64,000 nucleotides of DNA from Cinnamomum chago (Eukaryota; Streptophyta; Magnoliopsida; Laurales; Lauraceae), in contig CP142460.1 of the NCBI GenBank assembly GCA_038049695.1, positions 24,868,501 to 24,932,500 on the forward strand, in the 5' to 3' direction. A model generated the notes under the pieces. It was not told where the DNA came from and did not search any database. It saw nothing but the letters and a program-made list of their open reading frames with translations. The translations under genes were made by a program, and so were the position numbers. Positions 1 through 11,104 of this stretch are shown in pieces; position 1 is the stretch's first letter; each line of letters starts with the position of its first letter.

Positions 1-628
1 TTAAATGATTCTGACTTTGGAACCATTGGATTTACATCCCTACCTCCGCCATTTTTACAAGATTTAAGAGGAAATTTTTTTTTTTTTAGAATTTAAAAAT
101 AAATAAATAAAATCAACAAGATAAAAAGCAGGATGCGCAATCAGAGTCAGCTCGGGAATACAAAATCCAAGGGCCGATGGTAGGCCACTCAAAGTCCCCT
201 ACCACGTGTCAGCCTTTCCCATCATTCATAGGATCCCAATCTTTCCATAATCATTGGCCCACCACGTGCCTTCAAAGACGGTAATGATCAATAAACGTGG
301 CCTGGAATCGTTGGTTAGCCTAAACCATCATTCACAAGTCACAACCCGACAAAAGAAAGCCACGTCCTCCACGTCCCTCCCACTCTTCACACTTGCGAAC
401 AGGTCAGTTCTTCAACACTTACAGCGCACTGACCAAGACACGTGTCCAATACTAGAAACTTCTCTTACGACCCAAGCAAATTCAAAATTCGGACGATCTG
501 TCTTCCTTCCAGGCTTTCTAGAATCCGCCACTCCAAAGACCATGTGAGTCTTCCACCAAGCAGATCTTTGTAGAAATTTTATGCACCCACATGCTTTGAT
601 TTGTTCTTTGGTCCAACTTGTTTTTCTA
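1..628. promoter_or_regulatory. AT-rich flank with a cluster of ACGT-core (G-box/ABRE-like) motifs
   Basis: Six ACGT cores lie within about 245 bp. Three are CACGTG boxes (203-208, 263-268, 439-444); the others are at 294-297, 362-365 and 371-374. A perfect heat-shock-type half-site pair, TTCTAGAA, lies at 516-523. In plants such clusters bind bZIP, bHLH or HSF factors and are typical of ABA-, light- or heat-responsive promoters. I see no convincing coding exon here; the 97-codon ORF at 254-547 resembles no family I know. Which gene would be driven, on which strand, cannot be told, because the window ends on the left and Helitron DNA starts on the right. Confidence 0.4.
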
Positions 629-1272
629 TCTACTCTTATAAAAGAGAGAAAGATGACTCATTTTTTCACTACACACATAGCCAATCAAATGAAAATTGTG
701 GGGCCCACCCTTAAAGAAAAGTCTACCTATATATCTATATATATCTATAAAGTTGTAGGGCCCACCCTTAAAGAAAAATCTATCTAAGAGAGAAAGATGA
801 CTCATTTTTTCACTACACACATAGCCAATCAAATGAAAATTGTGGGGCCCCACCCTTAAAGAAAAGTCTATCTATATATCTATATATATCTATAAAGTTG
901 TAGGGCCCACCCTTAAAAGAAAAATCTATCTATATATCTATATATCTATATATCTCTATCTCTACTCTTATAAAAGAGAGAAAGATGAGTCCCCTTTTCA
1001 CTACACACATAGCCAATCAAAAGAAAGTTGTGGGGCCCACCCTTAAAGAAAAATCTATCTACATATCTAGATATATATATATATCTTCTATCTATCTATA
1101 TCTACTCTTATATAATCTATAATTTAGCCAATCAAATGAAAGTTGTGGGGCCCACCCTTAAAGAAAAATTTGTCTATATATCTATATATATCTATAAAGT
1201 CGTGGGGCCCACCCTTAAAGAAAAATCTATCTATATATCTATAAAGTTGTGGGGCCCATCCTTAAAGAAAAA

Positions 1273-1317
<45 letters not shown>

Positions 1318-1634
1318 CTATCTCTACTCTTATAAAAGAGAGAAAGATGAGTCCCCTTTTCACTACACACATAGCCAATCAAAAGAAAGTTGTGGGGCCC
1401 ACCCTTAAAGAAAAATCTATCTACATATCTAGATATATATATATATCTTCTATCTATCTATATCTACTCTTATATAATCTATAATTTAGCCAATCAAATG
1501 AAAGTTGTGGGGCCCACCCTTAAAGAAAAATTTGTCTATATATCTATATATATCTATAAAGTCGTGGGGCCCACCCTTAAAGAAAAATCTATCTATATAT
1601 CTATAAAGTTGTGGGGCCCATCCTTAAAGAAAAA

Positions 1635-1685
<51 letters not shown>

Positions 1686-1764
1686 GAGAAAGATGAGTCC
1701 TTTTTTAACTACACACATAGCCAATCAAATGAAAGTTGTGGGGCCCACCCTTAAAGAAAAATAA
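629..1764 (+). repeat. Array of Helitron 5'-terminus-like units
   Basis: Units of roughly 60-170 bp recur. Each carries some or all of a TATAAAAGAGAGAAAGATGA head, a CACTACACACATAGCC block with a CCAAT pentamer, and GTGGGGCCCACCCTTAAAG, followed by (TCTA)/(TATA) tracts. The GTGGGGCCCAC core or a one-base variant appears about thirteen times. Near 1274-1318 and 1636-1680 a (CT)n tract runs into a (TA)n tract. Several ORFs of 68-126 codons cross the array, but they are translations of the repeat and not genes. Confidence 0.85.
1028..1751 (+). repeat. 362-bp direct tandem duplication inside the array
   Basis: The segment starting at 1028 is repeated from 1390 almost base for base, including the CT/TA microsatellite. 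This is a recent large-unit duplication on top of the older short-unit repetition. The near identity points to unequal exchange or replication slippage rather than independent insertions. Confidence 0.85.
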
Positions 1765-4700
1765 ACTACCCAAAGAACATCGTTGCCTCAACAACATGCA
1801 GCAAATTCAGCAGCCAACAACAAAGCCACTAACAACTGCTATATTAATGCCTGAAAAAGACTAGCAAATGAAACGCACAACAACAGTGGTCAAATTTAAA
1901 ATTTAAAAATAAAAGAAGTACTATTATTAATACATTTAAGAACAAGCCGGCATACAAAAGGAAGAAAAAAGTTGACACTGTTTATTTTATGTATGGATAA
2001 AGATGGGATAAAGATGGAGACATAATGAGAATTTTCCAATTTGTCTAAAATAGACTTTGGACCAGACTTGGATTTAGAGGAGTTTTAAGGATCCGGATCA
2101 AGATGATCTAGAAGACTAAAGTTTAGGAATTAAAAATATCTACCGAACGGTACCATAATCTCAAAAATCTAAAATTACAAAAAAGACCCCTAAGTTCTCT
2201 GGAAAATTGCTAACTACCTCCCTACTATACCCAAATGAAATCATATATAGACCAAACTTGGCACACACAATCCTAATAATTTTTTAATCTCTTATATTGA
2301 GTAGATGCTGATATTTTAAACTTAAATAAAATTTCGTTTTAATACATTCCAATAAATCGAGTAATTTTTTTCAATTTCTTTTTTTTAAGGTGGTGGAGAA
2401 AAAAAAAGGAAAATGTGGATAAGATTGGAATCTATCTCAAATCACTATCTCAAATGTTGTTTTTTTCCCTCTTCTTTTTTCAATTTTCTTTTAATATTCT
2501 TCTTATTCAGATACAACAAGATTTTCAATGTAGAGAATTTTGTAGGTCTCAGGTTTTTTCTCTATGAATAATTGTGTAAGGAAGAACATGATATTTTAAC
2601 AGATTCTTCATTGACTTTTAACTTCTTTTGGAATGGAGGGAGTTTTCATACATGTAAGTGAGCACTGTCTACTGAAATTATTATTGTTTGATTGTCTTCT
2701 TCTTTAATTTTTTTTCAATGTTGTAATAAAATCTTTGTTCTAAGAAAAATGGGTGCAACCAGAGTTAAGAAAATGATGATGAAGAGTTGGTTTTTTCTTT
2801 CTCATTCCTGTTTGGGCCAAAGTTAGGCCTATTGATAACGTTCGTGCTCTGATAGTTTTAATTATATGTCTGTTTTATTTCTTGAATCTCAACTATATGC
2901 TTCCAAATTGTGCGTGTTTCGTATTTCTTTATGGTAGAACTTTATATTTAATTCTCACTCTATGTTTGGAATGTGAATTTGTGCATAGCATTTAAAATGT
3001 AAACTTTATGCTGTTTTGTTATGTGAGATAGGAAAATGAAAAACTCAAACAGAAAGTGTCCTGGTAGAGAAAAGCAAAGTAGACAATAACTAAAAGGAAG
3101 ATGCTATGAGGCATGGAAAAGCTTTCCATTATCTGTTAGAATTTGTTTTCGTTTTCCATAGAGTCGAAGGGGAATGGTTTTTTTTAAGCAGTACAGGTGC
3201 TAATATTCAAAAGGCCAAAAACTTAATCCATATTTGTATAAGAATTTGACATTTTATTTTATTTCTTTTTCTTGTTTTAGTTTATGTTAGTTAAATTCTT
3301 ACGTTCTATACCAATGCCTCTTCAATCGTCACCCTCCAAACCCATCAAGAGTGGGATAAGGCCAATAAGCATTCATTCGTGGTTCTCATTGAACCATTTT
3401 GTTCACAAATTTTCAATTTTTTATTAATTTTTTTTTGTCTTTTGTAAAATTAATTGTGAGATATGGTGCAATTAAAGAATCATTTCGAAGGAAAAATATT
3501 TTACATTTTATTATTCAGAAAGATTTTTTAGCCTTTCTTAGCACTATTTTGGACACTCCGGTTAATAAACTAAGGCAAGGTGGGAAAAACAAAAGATTTT
3601 AACTATGCACTATTTACTCCATTATGTGGTTCATGGTGCACATACTGCCTTTTAACTCTGAAAACTTAAATGCTATGTACTTTTTCAATGATAAACCTTG
3701 AACTAAGATATGATGAAATAAAAGAAAAAAATGAATAGTGTATTTTATAATGGATCAAAAGAAAAGCAATCAAGTGCATTTTACTTACTACCTTTTAATG
3801 TTCAATACTTACAATTTTGTGGGCACTTTAAATATTTCGCCATTAGTTTAAAAGTCGTGACAAAATGTATTAGCTAGCTTGCTACTTTTGTTATTGCTGC
3901 TGGTGGCCAATTGGTGGTTGTGTTATAATTCAAATACCAAATTGACTACACACGAGAGAATTAACATTCTTTTTGTTTTTTTTTTACCTAAAACAATGCT
4001 AATTGTGAAAATAATTTTTGTTTATTTATTTATTTTTATTTTTATTTTTTTGTGGAACTAACAGATACTTGAGTGGTATTTGTATTTGAAATTTGAGGGT
4101 TAAGAACATCAGAGGGCTCCGGGAGGTTTCCAGAAGATATGAGATTATTTTCTTTGTACGGATGTAACCCTTTCTTATTACTTTTTAAATATTAACCCTT
4201 TAATCTTTTGTACACTAACCTTAAATATTTTTAATTTGATGTTCCTTCAGTTGTATATTATTTATTATGGCCTTTGAAAAAGGTATAAGGACATCCAAAA
4301 CTTATAAGCACATCTCATATATATAGGTACTTCGTTTGCATTATTGCTTTATGTTTAGTTTTTTCTTTTTCTCTTTTAGAAAAAAGTAGCAACTAACAAA
4401 ATATCATAAATAAGAAAGTGAAATGTACAAATTTAAACTCATTTTATGTCCGCCCTGTTTTTTTTCTCTCTTTTAATGAAAGTTACCATTAAAAGAATTT
4501 AAATATTATTTTCACTTTTGCTTCATGTGTATGTATTTTATTTACTTAGGATAATTGAGTTTTCAATATGACATAATAGTTGTATTGATCTTGATTTATA
4601 CTCCTGGTGGAAGAGTAATCACAAGTTGGATAATGTGATAATTACTACTAAATATTGATTCTCTTCTGATATTAGTGATTGCTAAAGATAATTCCATAAA

Positions 4701-6211
4701 TGCAATTTAGTGGTAGGTCTTATAGATTACTATCGTAAAATTGTTGTTGTTTAATCAGTACGATTTTTAGTTTTTTAATATACAACTTTTGTGAATCTTT
4801 TTTATTATAAAAGGGCATGAATGTATTTATTTATTATTGCTCTTACTCATGAGGCTTAAATTGAAAAACGTTGATAATTTTCTAACACATTTATTTCTTT
4901 CATCATTGCAAGCTTCTTCTTCTTTTCATATATTTCAATTAAACGTCATGCATTTCATTAAAGGGAAAACGGGAATCTCGTAGAATCTCCTTGTTATGCT
5001 AGCGTTATTACAAACTCCAGAGTCAATGAATGAAGTGGTCGTTATAAGTGTAAACAACTAAAATAAGTATTTGATGCCGAGCTGCAACGAATTCAATTTG
5101 TCTTTGTTCGTTTTGAATTTTTCTTACTTTGATTAGCATTCCCATCCTTTTTGTAGAACAGAGCAAAAGAGTTGATCTAGAATACCTGTGTTCCATTCTT
5201 ACGTATTTCTTAAGAGAGAGGTCTCATTCTTTTGGCAGAGTTGTATTTGTAGTTTTTTATTTTTTGGTATTTTTGCCCTATGGATATCTCAATTTGTGAG
5301 TTTCCATTTAACTGAACTTCTATAATTACTATGTATGATCTTTTTCTTATAGGGTATAAAATATAGCACTTTGTATCAAGTAAAAGAAGATGCTAACTCT
5401 TGGAGAGGTATTGCCTCTATTTACCTCATAGTGGTCTGTCTTATAAAATAAAATAAAGCACATGTTAAATACTAATATTGATCAACATGTGCTCTGCAAA
5501 TCTTACCTGTCAGAGTTCATATCATAGTTCCACCATTGTTGATCCCTGTCGCTTGAGGACAAGCCGGATTACTTCATTATTCTTGACGATTAGTGTGAGA
5601 TGTTATTATTATTTGTAAGTTAAGACTAAAACCACCATCTTAGTTTTGTTATTCCGATGTCCTTACGTAAGATATAATTAATTGTTTTCCTTAATAGAAT
5701 CTGATTTTGTAGTGAACATATAATGTTCATGGTAATTGGTTAAAATAGTAAGCTCATCTGGTTGTTAGTTTTTATTTTTATTTTTTATAAAACTGCAGGC
5801 TATAAATTTGACTATGCTTTCAACTGGACTCCAACTTTAGCATGTCAAGTCTACCAAGAAACTGATAAGTCAACCTGACAGGTCAAATAAATTAAATTGA
5901 GATTTCTTTGTACACATATTCATGATGAAATATCTATAAATATGTGATTTATATCCTCAAAAAGTTATATAAATTCTATATCGACTATCTTTTGAGATCT
6001 CATTTTTCTCACTATATCATTATTTTATTATTTTCAAATGTATAGAAAAAAAAAGTAGTGTCAGTTCTTGTATTTGGACTATGCACGAGCCTTGCAATTT
6101 ACATTCACTCATTTTTTGTTGAAAATTTATTTTTAAACGTATTGAAGCTTCTACTGAAGTTTTTAAGAACTTTATTTTTTAAAGATTTTATTAATAAAAC
6201 TATGTGTTCGG

Positions 6212-6244
6212 TGCACGTGCATTGCACGTGCAGGGCTTCACTAG
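6212..6244 (+). other. Helitron 3' terminus, copy 1 (hairpin + CTAG)
   Basis: TGCACGTGC (6212-6220) pairs perfectly with GCACGTGCA (6224-6232) across an ATT loop. CTAG follows at 6241-6244 and T at 6245. This is the terminator-hairpin arrangement of Helitrons. The hairpin also contains two CACGTG boxes. Confidence 0.85.
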
Positions 6245-7416
6245 TATATATATATGAGTCATTTTTTCACTACACACATAGCCAATCAAATGAAAATTGT
6301 GGGGCCCACCCTTAAAGAAAAGTCTATCTATATATCTATATATATCTATAAAGTTGTGGGGCCCACCCTTAAAGAAAAATCTATTTATATATCTATATAT
6401 ATATCTTTTACTCTTATAAAAGAGAGAAAGATGAGTCTTTTTTTCAATGAAAAATCTATCTATATATCTATATATAACCCTTAAAGAAAAGTCTATCTAT
6501 ATATCTATATATATCTATAAAGTTGTGGGGCCCACCCTTAAAGAAAAATCTATCTATATATCTATATCTACTACTCTACTACTATTATAAAAGAGAGCAA
6601 GATGCACAACTTTTTACTTTTTTTTCACTACACACTTGCCCAATCAAATACTAGATGTGGGCCCCACTTAAGATAGTAATAATAATCTACTACTATTATA
6701 AAAGAGAGCAAGATGCACAACTTTTTACTTTTTTTTCACTACACACTTGCCCAATCAAATGCTAGATGTGGGCCCCACTTAAGATAGTAATAATAAGATT
6801 ATAAAAGAGAAGAACTTGTGTGGGCCCCACATAGATAGTAATAATATAATCTATATATTATTATTACCCCTCTAAAAGAGAAGAACTTGTGTGGGCCCCA
6901 CCTATATAATAATAATATAATCTATACATTATTATTATTATTACTATTTCTCTATCTCTATATCTATATCTATCTATATCTATACATCTATACCCTTATA
7001 TAAAAGAGAGTAAAGTCTAATACTTTTTCACTACACACCTGCCCAATAAAATGCAAGATGTGGGCCCACTTAGTATTCTCTATTTCTCTATCTCTATCTT
7101 TCTATCTATCTATCTATCTATCTACTCTTATAAAAGAGAACAAAATGACAATGCTTTTCACTACACACCATGGCCCACTTATAATTTTCACTAAAGTATA
7201 GTACTTTTTCACCACACACCTATCCAATAAAATGCAAGATGTGGGCCCCACTTAGTATGATTATTTTTCACTACAAACCTGCCCGATAAAATGCAAGATG
7301 TGGGCCCCACTTAGTATTATTATAGATATATATATATAGATATTCCCAATAAACTGCATGATGTGGGCCCCTCTTAGTATTATTATTTTTCACTATACAC
7401 CTGTCCAACAAAATGC
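6245..7416 (+). repeat. Second array of Helitron 5'-terminus-like units
   Basis: At least seven heads of the form TATAAAAGAGA(G/A) or a variant occur, each followed by the CACTACACAC block and a GTGGGGCCCAC or GTGGGCCCCAC palindrome. Units starting near 6579 and 6690 are tandem copies with a period of about 111 bp. Candidate TC starts preceded by A occur at 6567 and 6686. The head sequences differ more than in the first array (AGAGAAGAAC, AGAGAGCAAG, AGAGAACAAA), so several subfamilies appear to be stacked here. Confidence 0.75.
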
Positions 7417-9881
7417 AAGAAAAGGAATCAAGTGTATTTTACTTACTACCTTTTTGGTGTTCAATACTTATAATTTTGTGGGCACTTTTAAATACTTCGC
7501 CATCAGCTTAAAAATCAGTTTAAAAGTCGCAACAAAAGGTATTAGCTAGCTTGCTACTTTTGTTATTGTTGCTGGTGGCCAATTGGTGGTTGTGTTATAA
7601 TTCAAATATCAAATTGACTACACACGAGAGAATTAACATTCTCTTTTTTTTTTTACCTGAAACAATGCTAATTGTGCAAATAGTTTCTATTTATTTATTT
7701 ATTTATTTTTATTTTTTGGTGGAAGTAAAAGATACTTGAGTGGTATTTGTATTTGAAATTTGAGAGTTAAGAACATCAGAGAGCTCCGCGAGGTTTCCAG
7801 AAGATATGAGAATATTTTCTTTGTACGGATGTAACCCTTTGTTATTATTTTTTAAATATTAACCCTTTAATGTTTTGTGCACTAACCTTAAATATTTGTA
7901 ATTTGATGTTCCTTCAGTTGTATATTATTTTTTATGGCCTTTGAAAAAGGTATAGGGACCTCCAAAACTTATAAGCAAATCCCATATATACAAGTACTAC
8001 ATTTGCATTATTGCTTTATGTTTAGTTTTTTCTTTTTCTTTTTTAAGAAAAAAAGCAGCAGCTGACAAAATATCATAAATAAGAAAGTGAAATGTACAAA
8101 CTTAAACTCATTTTATATCCGCTCTGTTTTTTTCTCTCTTTTAATGAAAGTTACCATGAAAAAAAAATTAATATTCTTTTTCCTTTTGCTTCATGTGTTT
8201 GTATTTTATTTAGTTAGAATAATTGAGTTTTCAATCTGACATAATAGTTGTATTGATCTTGATTTATACCCCTGTTGGAAGAATAATCACAAGTTGGATA
8301 ATGTGATAACTACTACTAAATATTGGTTCTCTTCTAATATTAATGACTGCTAAAGATAATTCCATAAATACAATTTAGTGGTAGATCTTATAAATTGCTA
8401 TCGTAAAATTATTGTTGTTCTGTACAATTTTTTAGTTTCTTAATATATATAACTTTTGTGAATTCTTTTATTATAAAAGGGCATTTCAAGGGCATGAATA
8501 TATTATTTATTATTGCTCATACTCATGAGGTTTAAATTGAAAAACTTTGATCATTTTCTAACACATTTATTTCTTTCATCATTGCAAGCTTCTTCTTCTT
8601 TTCATATATTTCAATAAAGCGTCATGCATTTCCTTAAAGGAAAAACGAGAATCTCATAGAAACTGCTTGTTATGCTAGCTTTACTACTAACTTCAGAGTC
8701 AATGAATAAAGTGATCGTTTTAAGTGTAAGCAACTAAAATAAGTATTTGATGCTGAACTACAACAAATTCAGTTTGTCTTTGTTCATTTCAAATTTTTCT
8801 TACTTTGATTAGCACTCTCATCCTCTATACATAACAGAGCAGAATAGTTGATCTAAAATACATAGGTTACATTCTTATGCATTTCTTAAGAGGAAGGTCC
8901 AATTCTTTTGCCAGATTTGTATTTGTAGTTTTTTATTTTTTGGTATTTTTTCCCTATGGATATCTCTATTTGTGAGCTTCCATTTAACTAAACTTCTATG
9001 ATTACTTTGTATTATTCTTTTCTTACTGAGTATAAAATATAGCACTTTATATCAAGTAAAAAGAAGATGCGGACTTTTGGAGAGGTATTGCCTTTTTTTA
9101 CCTGATAATGGTCCGTCTTATAAAATAAAACAACGCACATGTTAAATATTAATATTTATCAACAGGTGCTCTGCAAATCTTACTCGTCAGAGTTCATATA
9201 ATAGTTCCACCATTGTTGATTCTTGTCGCTTGAGGACAAGTCGGATTACTTCATTATTTTTGACGATCTATGTGAGATGTTATTCTTCATTGTAAGTTAA
9301 AACTAAAACCACCATATCAGTTTTTTTATTCTGATTTCCTTAGGTAGGATATAATTATTTTTTTTCCCTTAATAGAATCTGATTTTGTAGTGAACATATA
9401 ATGTTCATGGTAATTGGTTAAAACAGTAAGCTCATCTGGTTCTTAGTTTTTATTTTATTTTTTATAAAACTGCAGGTTATCAATTTGACTATGCTTTTGA
9501 CTGGACTCCAACTTTAGCAGGTCAAGTCTACCAAGAAACTGATAAGTCGACCTGATAGATTAAATAAAGTAAATTTAAATTTCTTAGTACACATTCATGA
9601 TAAAATATCTAGAAATATGTGATTTATATCCTCAAAAAGTTACATAAATTCCATATCGATGGTCTTTTGAGATCTCATTTTTCTCACTATATCATCGTTT
9701 TATTGTTTTCAAATGTATATGAAAAAAGTATTGTCAGCTGTATTTGGACATTGCACGGGCCTTGCAATTTACAATCACTCATTTTCTGTTGAAAATTTAT
9801 TTTTAAATGTATTTAAGCTGCTACTAAATTTTTTAAGAACTTTATTTTTTAAAAATTTTCTTAGTAAAATTGTGTGTTCAG

Positions 9882-9914
9882 TGCACGTGCATTGCACGTG
9901 TAGGGCTCCACTAG
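9882..9914 (+). other. Helitron 3' terminus, copy 2
   Basis: TGCACGTGC (9882-9890), ATT loop, GCACGTGTA (9894-9902), then 8 nt, CTAG (9911-9914) and a host T. There is one substitution in the stem relative to copy 1, so the hairpin is nearly conserved despite drift elsewhere. Confidence 0.8.
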
Positions 9915-10360
9915 TTATTTTAAAAAACCATAAAGAAAAGGACCTCACACCCACATGCTAACCACCATTCATGCCAAAGGAAAGATCCCTTTCTAATGGG
10001 TCTCACATTTGAGTTTGGAAGAAGTTTCAACCACTTCTATTAGAACATGGCCTACCTAATTGCATTGCATACTTGGATCCATAACAACCATTTAGGGCAT
10101 TATTTTAAGTTGATGATTTATAATTGACTTGGTAATTGGTAAGCCAAGTGTTTCAACCTGTAAATTTAGACACTTTGACATTCTCAACTCAATTATGAAT
10201 TGCCATGATTTGAAGCCCACCTCCAAGTTAGAATTTGGATTGACATTTTCAATTTAATTAATCAATAGGTGAGACTGAAGTTAGGTCCACGCTTGCTATC
10301 TTTGATGATAAGCCCACTTTGCTGATTCATCCCCTGAATTCATTCATGTCCACTAGTAAC
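9915..10360. other. Non-coding flank of the Helitron pair
   Basis: This is AT-rich unique-looking DNA. I see no ORF of interest, no RNA gene and no element end. Confidence 0.5.
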
Positions 10361-10860
10361 TTTCAGTTTAAGGTAATGTGTATTTTTCAAGTGGTAAAGT
10401 AAAATATGCGGTAAAGTATTATCAGTTGCCATTAAAGTTGGGTCCGCGTCTGTTATCTTTGATGATCCGCTGAATATCTAACCCACCTCTACAATTTATT
10501 CATCTCATAACTTTTAGTTTGGCAATATTTGTTTTTCAAGTGGCAAAATAAAATATGTGGAAAAGTAATTTCAACCGCAAAAGAATTTTACTTCACTAAA
10601 TTTGATTGATCACAACAAATAGAAAAGCAAAGTTTTAACTATAGAAAAATTGTACGCTTACTTTATTAGCTTAAAAAAACTGCCTCATAAACTATAGTTA
10701 AAATGGTTACTTTTCCACTCATTTTCTCATATCTCCAAATTATTTTGCCTCATGGGAAAAAAATTCATTTTTACTTTACCAAAAAGCACACTTCACTAAT
10801 TTTATCTAACTATTACATTTTCCAGTGATTTGATATTTATTTTACCTTACCTTATCAGTA
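10260..10860. repeat. Diverged direct duplication with inverted (G)TGGTAAAGTAAAA motifs; MITE-like
   Basis: A block at about 10265-10420 is repeated, diverged, at about 10430-10560; both carry a TCTTTGATGAT block and a TTTTTCAAGTGG block. The motif GTGGTAAAGTAAAATATG near 10391 reappears inverted near 10772 (TTTTTACTTTACC), which suggests the remnant of a foldback or MITE element. I could not fix the ends or a target duplication. Confidence 0.35.
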
Positions 10861-10980
10861 AACAAAACAATCATATACAATCAAACCAAATAAATATGTT
10901 TGGATGCTTATTATTTGGAATGATCAGGTGAGTCTGAATGGGCTGGTGCTTCAAATAAAGTGAAAGTCTACTTGGCCCGA

Positions 10981-11014
10981 CCCTGGGGACCGGATTCTGG
11001 CCCGGTCCCCAGGG
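10981..11014. other. GC-rich 13-bp perfect inverted repeat
   Basis: CCCTGGGGACCGG (10981-10993) pairs perfectly with CCGGTCCCCAGGG (11002-11014) across an 8-nt loop, in a local AT-rich setting. No T-run follows and no RNA gene is evident. It overlaps small ORFs on both strands that look like chance. Confidence 0.6.
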
Positions 11015-11104
11015 AGGACCCTTGGATCCCAGGCCAGATAGCAGGATTGTTGAATAAATTGAACAGCCATACTGTAGGGTATATCGACTTATTACTGTTT
11101 GATC

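Larger units (their letters stand above)
629..6244 (+). mobile_element. Non-autonomous Helitron-like element, copy 1
   Basis: The 3' end has the classic Helitron layout: a 9-bp perfect stem, an 8-nt gap, CTAG, then a host T. The 5' side has TC-starting units with a TATAAAAGAGAG head; a candidate start is the TC at 629, preceded by A, as expected for insertion between A and T. No Rep/helicase ORF is visible, so the element is non-autonomous. The interior from about 1770 to 3757 is AT-rich DNA in which I see no gene. From about 3760 to the end it matches copy 2 (about 7420-9914) almost collinearly. The exact 5' end is uncertain because the termini are stacked in an array. No target duplication is expected for Helitrons. 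Confidence 0.72.
6245..9914 (+). mobile_element. Non-autonomous Helitron-like element, copy 2 (shorter, tandem to copy 1)
   Basis: It lies directly downstream of the copy 1 3' end, in the same orientation. About 7420-9914 aligns with about 3760-6244 with substitutions and small indels. It lacks an equivalent of the copy 1 interior at 1770-3757: its 5' array joins the shared 2.5-kb body directly. It ends with the same hairpin (one stem position now a G-T pair), then CTAG and T. Head-to-tail copies are a known Helitron arrangement. No transposition gene is visible. Confidence 0.72.

Noticed and set aside
640..1764. ORFs of 68-126 codons in the array, and the CACTACACAC blocks as CACTA-transposon ends
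   Set aside because: The ORFs are translations of a short repeat with Tyr-Ile-Ser cycles. The CACTA blocks have no inverted partner and no 3-bp duplication; the hairpin-CTAG ends fit Helitrons better.
629..7416. Regular repeats as a CRISPR array
   Set aside because: Units are AT-rich, uneven in length, have no unique spacers of constant size and lie in a plant genome.
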